Positions 48,177 through 57,690 are shown, numbered from the stretch's first letter. The stretch is 64,000 nt of DNA from Thermus filiformis (GCF_000771745.2 NZ_JPSL02000040.1:186001-250000); one strand, 5' to 3'. Notes: generated by a model from the sequence alone, not told the origin. Numbers and translations: made by a program.

Positions 48177-49192
48177 AGATCTACTACGATCACGACGCGG
48201 ACATCGGGTTTCTCTCCGGCAAGAAGGTGGCGGTCTTGGGCTTCGGCTCCCAGGGGCACGCCCACGCCCTGAACCTCAAGGACTCGGGGGTGGATGTGCG
48301 GGTGGGCCTCCGCCCGGGGTCCAAGAGCTGGGCCAGGGCCGAGGCGGAGGGCCTGCGGGTGCTCAGCGTCGCCGAGGCGGTGCGGGAGGCCGACCTGGTC
48401 ATGATGCTCCTCCCCGACGAGACCCAGGCCCGGGTCTACCGGGAGGAGGTGGAGCCGAACCTCAAGGAGGGTGGGGCTTTGGCCTTCGCCCACGGCTTCA
48501 ACATCCACTTCGGCCAGATCCGGCCGCGGAAGGACCTGGATGTCTTCATGGTGGCCCCCAAGGGGCCGGGGCACTTGGTCCGCTCCGAGTACCAGAGGGG
48601 GAGCGGGGTGCCCGCCCTGGTGGCTGTGCACCAGGACGCCTCGGGCTCGGCCTTCCAGACCGCCTTGGCCTACGCCAAGGCCATCGGGGCCACCCGGGCC
48701 GGGGTCATCCCCACCACCTTCAAGGATGAGACGGAGACCGACCTCTTCGGGGAGCAGGCGGTGCTGTGCGGGGGGCTCACCCGGCTCATCGCCGCTGGTT
48801 TTGAGACCCTGACCGAGGCGGGCTACCCCCCGGAGATGGCCTACTTTGAGGTCCTGCACGAGGTCAAGCTCATCGTGGACCTCATCTACGAGTCCGGGCT
48901 TTCCGGGATGCGCTACTCCATCTCCAACACCGCCGAGTACGGGGACTACACCCGGGGGGACCAGGTGGTGCCCCTGGAGGAGACCAAGCGCCGCATGCGG
49001 GAGGTGCTCCGCCAGATCCAGACCGGGGAGTTCGCCCGGGAGTGGGTTTTGGAGAACCAGGCGGGCCAGCCCGTCCTCCAGGCCAACCGCAGGCGCTGGC
49101 AGGCCCACCCCATTGAGGAGGTGGGCTCGAGGCTCAGGGCCATGATGCCCTTCATCAAGCCCAGGATCAGCAAAGAGGAGATGGGAGGGTAG
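48173..49192 (+). CDS. ilvC: Ketol-acid reductoisomerase
   Basis: Class I enzyme of 339 residues. NADPH-binding [20 protein letters not shown] opens the protein, and the C-terminal knotted domain has [20 protein letters not shown] and [10 protein letters not shown] with metal ligands. It makes the dihydroxy acid from acetolactate or acetohydroxybutyrate using Mg2+. ATG 48173 overlaps ilvN. Confidence 0.97.
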   Translation: MKIYYDHDADIGFLSGKKVAVLGFGSQGHAHALNLKDSGVDVRVGLRPGSKSWARAEAEGLRVLSVAEAVREADLVMMLLPDETQARVYREEVEPNLKEGGALAFAHGFNIHFGQIRPRKDLDVFMVAPKGPGHLVRSEYQRGSGVPALVAVHQDASGSAFQTALAYAKAIGATRAGVIPTTFKDETETDLFGEQAVLCGGLTRLIAAGFETLTEAGYPPEMAYFEVLHEVKLIVDLIYESGLSGMRYSISNTAEYGDYTRGDQVVPLEETKRRMREVLRQIQTGEFAREWVLENQAGQPVLQANRRRWQAHPIEEVGSRLRAMMPFIKPRISKEEMGG

Positions 49193-49194
49193 GT

Positions 49195-50745
49195 ATGCGG
49201 CACATCCGGATCTTTGACACCACGCTCAGGGACGGGGAGCAGAGCCCAGGAGTGGCCCTTTCCTTGGACCAGAAGCTGGAGATCGCCCACGCCCTGGCCC
49301 GGCTCAACGTGGACATCATCGAGGCCGGCTTCCCCGTATCGGGGGCCTTGGAGTTTGAGGCGGTGCGGCGCATCGCCAGCGAGGTAAAGGGCCCGGTCAT
49401 CGCCGCCCTCGCCCGGACCGCCACCTTGGACATAGACCGGGCGGCCAAGGCCCTGGAGAAGGCGGAGAAGCCCCGGATCCACGTCTTCACCTCCGCCTCC
49501 AAGATCCACCTGGAGCACATGCTCCGGAAGACGGAGGAGGAGGTCCTGGAGATGGCGGACGAGATGGTCCGCTACGCCAGGCGGTACGTGGACGACGTGG
49601 AGTTCTCCGCCCAGGACGTGATGCGGGCGGACTGGGAGTTCGTGAAGCGGCTCTACGAGGTGGCCATAGAGGCCGGGGCCACCACCATCAACATCCCCGA
49701 CACCACGGGCTACGGCACCCCGAGCGAGTACGGGGCCCTGATCCGCCGCATCCGGGACGAGGTGGTCCGGGGCCGGGACGTGGTCATCTCCACCCACACC
49801 CACGACGACCTGGGCCTGGCCACGGCCAACGCCCTGGCGGGGATAGAGAACGGGGCGGGCCAGGTGGAGTGCACCATCAACGGGATCGGGGAGCGGGCCG
49901 GGAACACCGCTCTCGAGGAGGTGGTCATGGCCCTCTACGTGCGCAGGGACTACTACCAGGCCTACACCCAGATCAACACCCGGGAGATCTACCGGGTAAG
50001 CCGCCTGGTGGAGCGCCACACCGGCATGCCCGTCCCCCCCAACAAGGCCATCGTGGGGGACAACGCCTTCGCCCACGAGTCGGGCATCCACCAGGACGGG
50101 GTCATCAAGCACCGGGCCACCTACGAGATCATGGACGCGGAGCTCATCGGGAGGCGGCCCGCCGTCTTGGTCCTGGGCAAGCACTCGGGCCGGGCGGCCT
50201 TCAAGAAGGCCTTGGAGGACCTGGGCTACGCCTTCCCCGAGGAGAAGCTCTCCCAGCTCTTCCGCCGCTTCAAGGAGATCGCCGAGCGGAAGGGCCCCCT
50301 CTCCTCCGACGAGCTGATGGCCCTGGTGGAGAGCGAGGAGCCCACGGCCCACTTCTTTGAGCTGGCCCACGTCCAGTTCTTCTCCGGTTCCGGCCTTCTG
50401 CCCACGGCCACGGTCCGGGTCCGCACCCCCCAGGGGGAGAAGACGGCCACCGCCACCGGGGATGGGCCGGTGGACGCGGTCTTCAAGGCCATCCAGGAGG
50501 TCATCGGCTTCCGGCCCGAGTTGGAGACCTACCGGGTGGAGGCCATCACCGGGAGCACGGAGGCCCTGGGCCAGGTGACGGTCCGCCTGCGCCACGGGGA
50601 GTTCCAGGCGGTGGGGGTGGGGGTCTCCCCGGACATCGTGGAGGCCAGCGCCCTGGCCTTCCTGGACGCGGCGGGCCGGCTGGCGAGCGGCCGGGCCACC
50701 CGCCACCCGCCCACCCTGGAAGAGGTGCAGAAGGAGCTGGGCTAG
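49195..50745 (+). CDS. leuA: 2-Isopropylmalate synthase
   Basis: Enzyme of 516 residues, the committed step of leucine synthesis. Signature FDTTLRDGEQSPGVAL is at the start, HTHDDLGLATANALAG holds the metal-binding histidines, and the C-terminal LeuA regulatory domain (from about residue 395, FFSGSGLLPTATVRVRT) indicates leucine feedback. It starts two bases after ilvC and ends one base before cimA. Confidence 0.96.
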   Translation: MRHIRIFDTTLRDGEQSPGVALSLDQKLEIAHALARLNVDIIEAGFPVSGALEFEAVRRIASEVKGPVIAALARTATLDIDRAAKALEKAEKPRIHVFTSASKIHLEHMLRKTEEEVLEMADEMVRYARRYVDDVEFSAQDVMRADWEFVKRLYEVAIEAGATTINIPDTTGYGTPSEYGALIRRIRDEVVRGRDVVISTHTHDDLGLATANALAGIENGAGQVECTINGIGERAGNTALEEVVMALYVRRDYYQAYTQINTREIYRVSRLVERHTGMPVPPNKAIVGDNAFAHESGIHQDGVIKHRATYEIMDAELIGRRPAVLVLGKHSGRAAFKKALEDLGYAFPEEKLSQLFRRFKEIAERKGPLSSDELMALVESEEPTAHFFELAHVQFFSGSGLLPTATVRVRTPQGEKTATATGDGPVDAVFKAIQEVIGFRPELETYRVEAITGSTEALGQVTVRLRHGEFQAVGVGVSPDIVEASALAFLDAAGRLASGRATRHPPTLEEVQKELG

Positions 50746-50746
50746 G

Positions 50747-52333
50747 ATGGTGGAGGTCCTGGACACCACCCTGCGCGACGGCACCCAGGGGGAGGGGTTC
50801 GTCCTCTCCGTGGACGACAAGGTGGCCATCGCCAAGAGGCTTGCGGAGTTCGGCATCCACGTGATCGAGGGGGGCTGGCCCGGCTCCAACCCCAAGGACG
50901 CCGAGTTCTTCGTGCGGATGAAGGGGGTGGACCTGGGGGAGGCCCGGCTCGCCGCCTTCGGCGCCACCCGCCGCAAGGACCTTGCCCCCGAGGAGGACCC
51001 CTCGGTCCTGGCCCTCCTCGAGGCCGAGACCCCGGTGGTGGTCCTCTTCGGCAAGAGCTGGACCCTGCACGTCCTGGAGGCTCTGGAGACCTCCCTCGAG
51101 GAGAACCTCCGCATGATCCGGGACACGGTGGCCTTCTTCGTCCGGCAGGGTAGGCGGGTCATCTACGACGCGGAGCACTTCTTTGACGGGTACAAGGAGG
51201 ACCCCGCCTACGCCCTTGCCACCCTCGAGGCGGCCCGGGAGGGCGGGGCCGACACCCTGGTCCTCTGCGACACCAACGGGGGGAGCCTCCCCGAGGAGGT
51301 TTACGCCATCACCAAGGCCGTGGTGGAGGGTTTCCCGGGGGTCAGGATCGGCATCCACCCCCACAACGACGCGGAGCTGGCCGTGGCCAACGCCCTGGCC
51401 GCGGTCCGGGCCGGGGCCACCCACGTCCAGGGGACGATCAACGGCTACGGGGAGCGGTGCGGGAACCTGAACCTGACCAGCCTCCTTCCCACCCTAGTCT
51501 TCAAGTACGGGATCCCCGCCCTTCCCCCCGAGAAGCTCCGGGGGCTCAAGGAGCTCTCCCACTTCGTGGACGAGCGGGCCAACCTTCCCCCGAACCGCCG
51601 CGCTCCCTACGTGGGGGAGGCGGCCTTCGCCCACAAGGCGGGGGTGCACGTCTCCGCCGTCCTAAAAAACCCTCGCACCTACGAGCACATCCCCCCGGAG
51701 TGGGTGGGGAACCAAAGGCGCTTTCTCGTCTCGGACGTCTCGGGCCGCTCCAACCTCCTGGCCAAGCTCCAGGAGCTCGGCGTGGACCTCTCCCGGGAGG
51801 AGGCCAAGCGGCTTTTGGACGAGGTCAAGGCCCTGGAGTACGAGGGGTACGCCTTTGAGGGAGCGGAGGCCAGCTTCTACCTCCTCGCCCACCGGTTGAG
51901 GGGTGGGGCGCTTCCTTTTAAGGTGGAGGGGTTCAGCGTCTTCGTCCACGGCTCGGGGCTGGACACCGCCTGGGCCGAGGCCACGGTGCGGGTGCGGGTG
52001 GGGGAGGGCCTCCAGCACACCGCCGCCGAGAGCCCTTATGGCCCCGTCTCCGCCCTGGACCGAGCCTTCCGCAAGGCGGTCTTGCAGTTTTACCCCGAGC
52101 TCGCCGACGTGGAGCTCACCGACTACAAGGTGCGCATCCTCTCAGGCCGGGAGGCGGGCACCAACTCCGGGGTGCGGGTGATGGTGGAGATGCGGCGCGG
52201 GGAGGAGCGGTTCAGTACCGTGGGGGCGAGCGAAAACATCCTCGAGGCCTCCCTCAAGGCCCTCACCGACGGGTACGCCTACGCCCTCCTCTTCCCTTTG
52301 CGGGAGAGGGAAGGAGTGGGGGAGAGGGGATGA
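50747..52333 (+). CDS. cimA: (R)-Citramalate synthase
   Basis: Enzyme of 528 residues, relative of LeuA, with EVLDTTLRDGTQGEGFVLSV at the start and HPHNDAELAVANALAAVRAG as metal site. The G-T-Q-G-E-G version of the first motif, the GGWPGSNPKD segment and the following DUF-type C-terminal domain fit CimA rather than LeuA or homocitrate synthase. It condenses pyruvate and acetyl-CoA to citramalate, supplying 2-oxobutyrate for isoleucine without threonine deaminase. It ends the operon, next to an octamer array. Confidence 0.93.
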   Translation: MVEVLDTTLRDGTQGEGFVLSVDDKVAIAKRLAEFGIHVIEGGWPGSNPKDAEFFVRMKGVDLGEARLAAFGATRRKDLAPEEDPSVLALLEAETPVVVLFGKSWTLHVLEALETSLEENLRMIRDTVAFFVRQGRRVIYDAEHFFDGYKEDPAYALATLEAAREGGADTLVLCDTNGGSLPEEVYAITKAVVEGFPGVRIGIHPHNDAELAVANALAAVRAGATHVQGTINGYGERCGNLNLTSLLPTLVFKYGIPALPPEKLRGLKELSHFVDERANLPPNRRAPYVGEAAFAHKAGVHVSAVLKNPRTYEHIPPEWVGNQRRFLVSDVSGRSNLLAKLQELGVDLSREEAKRLLDEVKALEYEGYAFEGAEASFYLLAHRLRGGALPFKVEGFSVFVHGSGLDTAWAEATVRVRVGEGLQHTAAESPYGPVSALDRAFRKAVLQFYPELADVELTDYKVRILSGREAGTNSGVRVMVEMRRGEERFSTVGASENILEASLKALTDGYAYALLFPLREREGVGERG

Positions 52334-52343
52334 GGGTAAGGGT

Positions 52344-52391
52344 TGAAGTGGTGAAGTGGTGAAGCGGTGAAGCGATGAAGCGGTGAGGCGG
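52344..52391 (+). repeat. Octamer tandem array 3
   Basis: Six octamers: TGAAGTGG twice, then TGAAGCGG, TGAAGCGA, TGAAGCGG, TGAGGCGG. It lies between the cimA stop and the convergent Uma2 gene, and is the reverse complement form of arrays 1 and 2. Confidence 0.85.
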
Positions 52392-52398
52392 GGCGGCC

Positions 52399-52923
52399 TC
52401 ACCCCCAGGCCACCTCCACCTCGGGGAAGGCCAGGGGGCGCGCCGCCTCCTCGGGGGAGAGGAGGAGGATCTCCCGGTAGCGGCCCTCCCGGGGGTGGCG
52501 GTGGACCTCGAGGAGGTTCTCCTTCAGGTTCACCAGCCAGACCTCGGGGATGCCCGCCTCGGCGTAGAGGGGGAGCTTCACCTCCCGGTCGTGCTCGAGG
52601 GAGGTATCGGCCACCTCCACCAGAAGGAGGACGTCCTCGGGGGTGGGGAGGCGCTCGGCGTAGCGCTCCAGAGGGGGCTTGAGCACCATCAGGTCGGGCT
52701 CGGGCTCGGAGTCCTGGGAAAGTCGCAAGGGGGACTGGACCGCCACCAGGGCCCTTTCTCCCAAAGCCTCCTGCAGCCTTTTGTCCAGCCGTACCACCGT
52801 AACGAAGTGCCTGGGTCCCGTGGGGCTCATCTGGTAGACCTCTCCCTTGAGAAGCTCCACCCGGGGCACCCCCTGGAAGGCCTTTTCAAAGGCCTCCACC
52901 GTGAAGCGGTAGCGGGTGGCCAT
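52399..52923 (-). CDS. Uma2 (DUF820) family putative nuclease
   Basis: Protein of 174 residues of the Uma2 family, a PD-(D/E)XK-related fold common in Thermus, Deinococcus and cyanobacteria. VELLKGEVYQMSPTGPRH, the EPDLMVLK acid strand and LLLVEVADTSLEHDREVKLPLY (acid-x-Lys segment) are visible; E, D and E-x-x-D-x-x-K positions fit the nuclease site. Function in cells is not established. ATG 52923 has CATAAT six bases upstream (plus-strand 52930-52935), so it may be leaderless. Confidence 0.85.
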   Translation of the reverse strand: MATRYRFTVEAFEKAFQGVPRVELLKGEVYQMSPTGPRHFVTVVRLDKRLQEALGERALVAVQSPLRLSQDSEPEPDLMVLKPPLERYAERLPTPEDVLLLVEVADTSLEHDREVKLPLYAEAGIPEVWLVNLKENLLEVHRHPREGRYREILLLSPEEAARPLAFPEVEVAWG

Positions 52924-52930
52924 ACCTTTA

Positions 52931-53707
52931 TTATGCCCCGTGCCCCGAGTAGCGCCTAAGCCCGAGCCGCCAAAGCCCCCGCCAGAGGAGGAGGAAGGCC
53001 AGGGTCCAGCCCAGGATGACCCACAGCCCCGGGAAGAGGCCCACCTCCTGCCCCGCCAAGAAGGCGGCGGGAAGGTAGACCAGGTAGGGGAAGGGGGTGA
53101 GGAGGGCAAGGGCCCGTACGGGCTCGGGGAAGACCTCGAGGGGCGCGATGAGGCCGGAGAGGAAGAGGTAAAGGACGAACCAAAGCTCCTCCAGCTTCGC
53201 CGCCCGCTCCGTCCAGAAGGCGAGGAGGGCGAAGGTGTACTGCATCAGGAACCGGGCGAAGAAGGCCAGGGCGGTGAGGCCCAGGCCCAGGAGGAGGTCT
53301 CCGAAATGGGGAGCGAAGCGGGCCTCGGGGTAGAGGAGGAAGAACAGGAGGAGCAGAAGCGCCACGAAGGGGAAGCGGGCCGCCCGCTCGGCCAGGTGGG
53401 CGAGGAGGTAGTCCCAGAAGGGGTCCAGGGGCCGGAGGAGCTTGTGGGAGAGCCTCCCTTGCACCAGGTCCTGCTCAAACTCCCAGATGACCCAGACCAC
53501 GGTGAGCTGGCGCACCAGGAAGACCATGAGGAAATAGCGGGCGAACTCGCTCCGGCTCAAGGGGAAGGCCCCGCTCGAGGCCGCCTCCTGCCAGACCCCG
53601 AGGAGGATGAGGGGCAGCACCCCGGCCAGGGCCCAGAAGAAGAGCTCCGCCCGGTACTCCAGCATGTAGGCCAGCCACACGGAGAAGAGGGTCCTGACCT
53701 TGCTCAA
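52931..53707 (-). CDS. ABC-2 type permease
   Basis: Membrane protein of 258 residues with six helices, of the COG3694/DUF990-like ABC-2 permease type: LVQGRLSHKLLRPLDPFWDY sits in the first cytoplasmic loop, and SGLIAPLEVFPEPVRALALL is the typical family segment. TTG 53707 is chosen because GGAGG is ten bases upstream and the protein then has the same length (258) as the second permease at 54923; ATG 53761 would add 18 residues without support. The substrate of such exporters is unknown. A long structured leader precedes it. Confidence 0.82.
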   Translation of the reverse strand: MSKVRTLFSVWLAYMLEYRAELFFWALAGVLPLILLGVWQEAASSGAFPLSRSEFARYFLMVFLVRQLTVVWVIWEFEQDLVQGRLSHKLLRPLDPFWDYLLAHLAERAARFPFVALLLLLFFLLYPEARFAPHFGDLLLGLGLTALAFFARFLMQYTFALLAFWTERAAKLEELWFVLYLFLSGLIAPLEVFPEPVRALALLTPFPYLVYLPAAFLAGQEVGLFPGLWVILGWTLAFLLLWRGLWRLGLRRYSGHGA

Positions 53708-53719
53708 GAACGGGTCACC

Positions 53720-53865
53720 TCCAAAACCAGCTCCGAAAGACCCTCCCTGAGGGTGCGCCAAGGGTTGCGGACCGCCGCGTCCACTCCGTAGGCCTACGCG
53801 GAAGTGGGGGCCTCCGGCTACTCCTTGAGGGTCGCGAGGGCCGCCTTTACCACAGGCGGATTATA
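53720..53865 (-). promoter_or_regulatory. Promoter and structured leader of the ABC-2 permease gene
   Basis: Minus-strand TATAAT (53865-53860) predicts a leader of about 145 bases. It contains CCACTTCCG ... CGGAGTGG around a TAGGCCTA palindrome, and two competing pairings for one arm: GACCCTC (minus, 53833-53827) and ACCCTC (53754-53749) can each pair with GAGGGTC (53745-53739). A GGAGGTG ribosome site ends the leader. The shape suits an RNA switch, but I cannot match it to a known riboswitch class. Confidence 0.5.
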
Positions 53866-53886
53866 CCGGGCGGACCCCTTGGGACC

Positions 53887-54876
53887 TCAGGCCTCTTCCG
53901 GCAGGGGGTCTTGAAAGATCCGGCCGATGACCTCCTCCACCGGGGGCTCCTTGACCTCGAGGTCGGCCACGGGGAGGTGGTCCAAAACCGCCCCCACCGC
54001 CTCCAGGAGCCGGTCCCGGGGCACGATCAGCCGGGCCTCCAACCCCTCCAGGGCCCGCACCTCCCCGAAGTGGGCGAGGAGGCCCTCCTCCACGGGGCGC
54101 TCCAGGCTGAGCCGCACCTCCTTGTAGGGGGCGAAGCGGAGGAGGAGGGCCTCGAGGCTCCCGTCAAAGAGGAGCCTTCCTCGGTGGATGAGGAGGACCC
54201 GCTCCGCCAGGGCGGTGATGTCCGCCATGTAATGGCTGGTGAGGAGGAGGGTGGCCCCGTAGCGGCGATTGTACTCCTTGAGGAAGCCACGGACCGCCGC
54301 CTGGGCGTTCACGTCCAGGCCCAAGGTAGGCTCGTCCAGGAAGAGGACCTCGGGGCGGTGGAGGAGGGCGGCCAGAAGCTCGGCCTTCATCCTCTCCCCC
54401 AGGGAGAGCTTCCGCACCGGCTGGTGGAGCTTGCCCTCGAGGCCCAGCATCTCGGCGAGCTCCCAGGCCCTTTTCTTGAACTCCCCTTCCGGGATCTCGT
54501 ACACCGCCGCGTTCATCCGAAAGGAGTCCCAGGCGGGCAGGTCCCAGATGAGCTGCTGCTTGTTCCCCATCACCAGGGTGATCTTCCTCAGAAAGGCCCG
54601 CTCCCGCCGCTGGGGGACGTGGCCCGCCACCAGGGCCCGCCCCTCCGAGGGGTGGACGAGGCCGGTGAGCATCTTCAAGGTGGTGGTCTTCCCCGCCCCG
54701 TTCGGCCCCAGAAACCCCACCACCTCCCCGGGCTCTATCCGGAAGCTCACCCCTCGCACCGCCTCCACCACCTTGTAGGCGCGCAGGAAGAAGTGGCGCA
54801 CCTCCCCCCAGAACCCGGGGGGCTTCTGGGCCACCAGGTACCGCTTGACGAGGTTCTCCGCGAGAATGGCGCTCAT
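53887..54876 (-). CDS. ABC transporter ATP-binding protein
   Basis: Protein of 329 residues: Walker A GPNGAGKTTT, signature LSLGERMKAEL, Walker B VLFLDEPTLGLD, with MGNKQQLIWDLPAWDSF as the Q-loop region. The extra C-terminal domain and start (LVKRYLVAQKPPGFWGEVRHFF) are those of the COG4586 type that works with two ABC-2 permeases. ATG 54876 has a TAAACT box at minus 54913-54908. With the permeases at 52931 and 54923 it makes a complete exporter. Confidence 0.9.
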   Translation of the reverse strand: MSAILAENLVKRYLVAQKPPGFWGEVRHFFLRAYKVVEAVRGVSFRIEPGEVVGFLGPNGAGKTTTLKMLTGLVHPSEGRALVAGHVPQRRERAFLRKITLVMGNKQQLIWDLPAWDSFRMNAAVYEIPEGEFKKRAWELAEMLGLEGKLHQPVRKLSLGERMKAELLAALLHRPEVLFLDEPTLGLDVNAQAAVRGFLKEYNRRYGATLLLTSHYMADITALAERVLLIHRGRLLFDGSLEALLLRFAPYKEVRLSLERPVEEGLLAHFGEVRALEGLEARLIVPRDRLLEAVGAVLDHLPVADLEVKEPPVEEVIGRIFQDPLPEEA

Positions 54877-54907
54877 GCTTGGGGGCTTCCCCCGCCCCGT
54901 CCTCCCA

Positions 54908-54916
54908 GTTTACCCT
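54908..54916. promoter_or_regulatory. Overlapping divergent -10 boxes of the ABC exporter genes
   Basis: Minus-strand TAAACT (54913-54908) faces the ATPase; plus-strand TACCCT (54911-54916) lies six bases before permease GTG 54923. The boxes overlap by three bases. Confidence 0.55.
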
Positions 54917-54922
54917 GGGAAG

Positions 54923-55699
54923 GTGCGGTACCTTCGCCTGCTTCTAGAGTTTTGGCGCACCTCCTGGGCGGCGGAGATGGAGTACCGGGGGAACTTCCTC
55001 CTGGGCCTCCTCTCCTCCTTGGGGATGCTCCTAGGAAGCCTCTTCGGCCTCTCCCTCCTCTACCAGGGGGGGTACCGCCCCGGGGGGTGGCGGTTTGAGG
55101 AGGCGCTCTTGGTGCTCGCCGCCTTTACCCTCTTGGAGGGGGTCTCCACGGTCCTCTTCGCCCCCAACCTCAACAAGATCGTGGAACAGGTCCAGCAGGG
55201 CACCCTGGACTTCGTCCTCCTCAAGCCCGTGGACAGCCAGTTCTGGGTCTCCCTGAGGGCCTTTTCCCCTTGGGGCCTCTCCGACCTCCTCCTGGGGCTT
55301 GGGCTTCTGGGGTACGCGGGGGGGCGGCTGGGGTTCGGGGCGGGGGAGTACGCGGCCTTCCTGGGGGTCTGGGCGGTGGCCCTGGTCGTCCTATACAGCC
55401 TCTGGTTCGTCCTGGGGGCCACCTCCATCTGGTTCGTGAAGATCTACAACGTCACCGAGGTCCTGCGGGGGCTCCTCGAGGCCGGCCGGTACCCGGTGGG
55501 GGCCTACCCCGCGGCCTACCGCTTCTTCTTCACCTTCCTGGTCCCGGTGGCCTTCCTCACCACCGTGCCCGCCGAGGTGGCCCTGGGCCGGGGGGCCGCC
55601 CTTCTCCTTCCCATGGCCCTTTTGGCCCTGGGCCTTTTCCTCTTTGCCCGCTTCTTCTGGTTCTTCGCCTTAAGGAGCTACACCTCGGCGAGCAGCTAG
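54923..55699 (+). CDS. ABC-2 type permease, second subunit
   Basis: Membrane protein of 258 residues with six helices, of the same COG3694-like group. WRTSWAAEMEYRGNFLLGLL opening and VEQVQQGTLDFVLLKPVDSQ loop mirror the other permease. GTG 54923 is chosen for the leaderless box six bases upstream. Divergent from the ATPase gene it serves. Confidence 0.85.
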   Translation: MRYLRLLLEFWRTSWAAEMEYRGNFLLGLLSSLGMLLGSLFGLSLLYQGGYRPGGWRFEEALLVLAAFTLLEGVSTVLFAPNLNKIVEQVQQGTLDFVLLKPVDSQFWVSLRAFSPWGLSDLLLGLGLLGYAGGRLGFGAGEYAAFLGVWAVALVVLYSLWFVLGATSIWFVKIYNVTEVLRGLLEAGRYPVGAYPAAYRFFFTFLVPVAFLTTVPAEVALGRGAALLLPMALLALGLFLFARFFWFFALRSYTSASS

Positions 55700-55761
55700 G
55701 TGCCCGCCCTTTGGGCTTTCCACACCGAGCCCCTGCCCTAGACCATGGACCAACCCCCTTT

Positions 55762-55800
55762 GGGGCCCCCACCGTGGCTTTCGCCACGGTGGGGTACCTA
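55762..55800 (-). repeat. Palindromic repeat at the comZ-like stop
   Basis: GGGGCCCCC, then ACCGTGGC-TTTC-GCCACGGT, GGGGTACCTA. The minus-strand end TAGGTACCCC gives the TAG stop of the preceding gene. The stem sequence differs completely from other copies but pairs perfectly over eight bases. Confidence 0.8.
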
Positions 55801-57678
55801 GTACACCTGCTCCCGCTGGCCGTAGCTGAAGAGGGAGACGCTCTGGATCCGGTCCTGCCCCGTGGTGGGGAAGAAGGGTGGGGCAAGACCCTGGAGGAAG
55901 CGCCGGTCGTAGGTGAAGGCCCGGCCATAGCCGGTGCTGTTTTGCCCCGTGGACGCGTTGAAGGTGCCAAAGGCCCCGTAGTACTTCTCTATGATGCCGC
56001 CGATGAGGTACACCTGGCCGCTTTCCGGGATAGTGTTGTAGTTCTCCACCCCCACGACCCCGCTGCTGCTCATCAGGGTGGCGTGGAGGTTGAGGTCCCG
56101 GAGGGTGGTGCTGATAAGCACATCCCCACCTTGGCTGTAGACTCCAAGGACGTTCCGGGCGCTCAGGTTGTCGCACGTGGCCGGGGTCACGGTGCCGTTT
56201 GGGTTTCGCACCGGAACCCCGGTGCAGGGGGGTTTTTCGTACTTAAGGTCCCCGGTGATCCGGATGGTCCCCTGGGCGGCCACGGTGATCTGGGCGAACT
56301 CGGCCAGGGCGGGGCCTGCGGTGGAGGGGTCGTTGCTCCGGCTTCGCGCAGGTCCGGAAAAGCTCCTGACTTGGCCGTCCGTGTAGATCACCCCGTTGAA
56401 GACCACGGGGCTTCCGTTCCGCTGTACGACTACAAAGGTGTTTCCGGACTGCCGCTGGAGCAGGCGGTCTTCCCCGTAACGGTAGACCTCGGTCCTGGTC
56501 TGGTTACAGTTGGCGTTGGTGCAGTAGGTGACCTCTATGTACTGGTACTTGACGACCCCCAGAGGGAGGGGTTCGGAGCAGGCGACCTCAACCCCGTTCA
56601 CAACCGAAACACACTTGCGGTACAGCTTCAAGGAGGTGATGTCCCTGGAGAAGTAGAGCCCGGCGTTCTGGGCCGCCTGCCTTTGGTCCTGGGCGTTTGG
56701 GGGCAAGGGGATGAAGCCCGCGTTCCAGTCCACCCCGGCGGTGAACTCGGGGGCGTGGGTCCCGAATTGGTTCGTGTAGGAGGGGGCGCTTGGGCTCGGG
56801 CGCGTGGCGCCTGCGGTCACGAAGCCCACCCCGTAGAAGTAGGCTCCCGGGTTGGTCTGGCCCCGGCAGGACTGGTCCCCGGGGTTGGTGCACCCGGCGC
56901 TGGTCACCTCGCCGCCGAACCAGGGCCTCCGGTAGAAGCGGAAGTGGGAGTTGGTGTGGACGGGCCCGTCAAAGAGGGTGCGGTCGGTGAACCAGACATC
57001 GGTGCCGTTGGGCAGGGTGTGCACATTGGTGAAAAGGGCGTACCGGGCGAAGCTGGAGCGGCCCACGGTGAAGCGGTACTCCCCCTGGAGCACCACGTTG
57101 CGCCTGTGGGGGCCCAGCCTGGCCTCGGCCACCATCACGAAGGGGAGGGCATACGTCTGGGACGAGGCCGTTCCCAGGCCCGTTCTCGCGATCCCTTCCA
57201 CGAAGCGGCCGGGGGGGAGGCGGGTTTCTGGAGGTAGGCCCTGGCCGCAGGCTATGGGGGTAAAGTGGACGCGCACCCTGACCTCGGCGCCGGCAAGGGA
57301 GGGGTTAAAGGTTTGGTTGCAGAACCGGAGGTCTACGCGCAACTGGAGCAATGAAGCCAGGTTGCTCAGGGCCAGCGCCACCAGGTTGGGGTCCGGTAAG
57401 GGAGCGACGCAGTTCACGTTTCCTCCGTAGGCCCAGCAGTCCGTGATGCTGGCGGTGGTTTGGAGGAGGGCCTCGAGGTCCTGGCGCACCCGGGTGCTGA
57501 GGAGGGCACCCCCCGCGTTGGCCCCGCCTCGAGCCAGCATCAGGGTCTGGACGATGGCCTGGTCTTGCCCGCTGTGACGGATCTCCCCGAGCGTCCTTAC
57601 GAAGAGCAGGGTACCGATGCCCGAGACCACCAGCACGGTGGCCAGGGCGAGGACGAGGGCGATGCCTTTTCGGTTCAT
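55798..57678 (-). CDS. comZ: ComZ-like large pilin-type competence protein
   Basis: Protein of 626 residues with an N-terminal pilin-type helix (MNRKGIALVLALATVLVVSG) and a prepilin cleavage site after G5. After cleavage position 5 is Leu, not Glu, as in GspK/PilX tip-type subunits. The remaining 590 residues are beta-rich with many Cys pairs (VKYQYIEVTYCTNANCNQT) and aromatic Gly/Thr/Asn segments. In Thermus thermophilus, ComZ follows pilA1-pilA2-pilA3 and is needed for transformation; the same order holds here. AAAGGAGG precedes ATG 57678. The expected pilA4 does not follow. Confidence 0.82.
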   Translation of the reverse strand: MNRKGIALVLALATVLVVSGIGTLLFVRTLGEIRHSGQDQAIVQTLMLARGGANAGGALLSTRVRQDLEALLQTTASITDCWAYGGNVNCVAPLPDPNLVALALSNLASLLQLRVDLRFCNQTFNPSLAGAEVRVRVHFTPIACGQGLPPETRLPPGRFVEGIARTGLGTASSQTYALPFVMVAEARLGPHRRNVVLQGEYRFTVGRSSFARYALFTNVHTLPNGTDVWFTDRTLFDGPVHTNSHFRFYRRPWFGGEVTSAGCTNPGDQSCRGQTNPGAYFYGVGFVTAGATRPSPSAPSYTNQFGTHAPEFTAGVDWNAGFIPLPPNAQDQRQAAQNAGLYFSRDITSLKLYRKCVSVVNGVEVACSEPLPLGVVKYQYIEVTYCTNANCNQTRTEVYRYGEDRLLQRQSGNTFVVVQRNGSPVVFNGVIYTDGQVRSFSGPARSRSNDPSTAGPALAEFAQITVAAQGTIRITGDLKYEKPPCTGVPVRNPNGTVTPATCDNLSARNVLGVYSQGGDVLISTTLRDLNLHATLMSSSGVVGVENYNTIPESGQVYLIGGIIEKYYGAFGTFNASTGQNSTGYGRAFTYDRRFLQGLAPPFFPTTGQDRIQSVSLFSYGQREQVY

Positions 57679-57690
57679 GCTTTACCTCCT

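Noticed and set aside
53720-53865. Manganese (yybP-ykoY) or guanidine riboswitch
   Set aside because: Only the short GGAGTAG is similar; the second conserved internal loop and usual gene context are missing, so no class is assigned.
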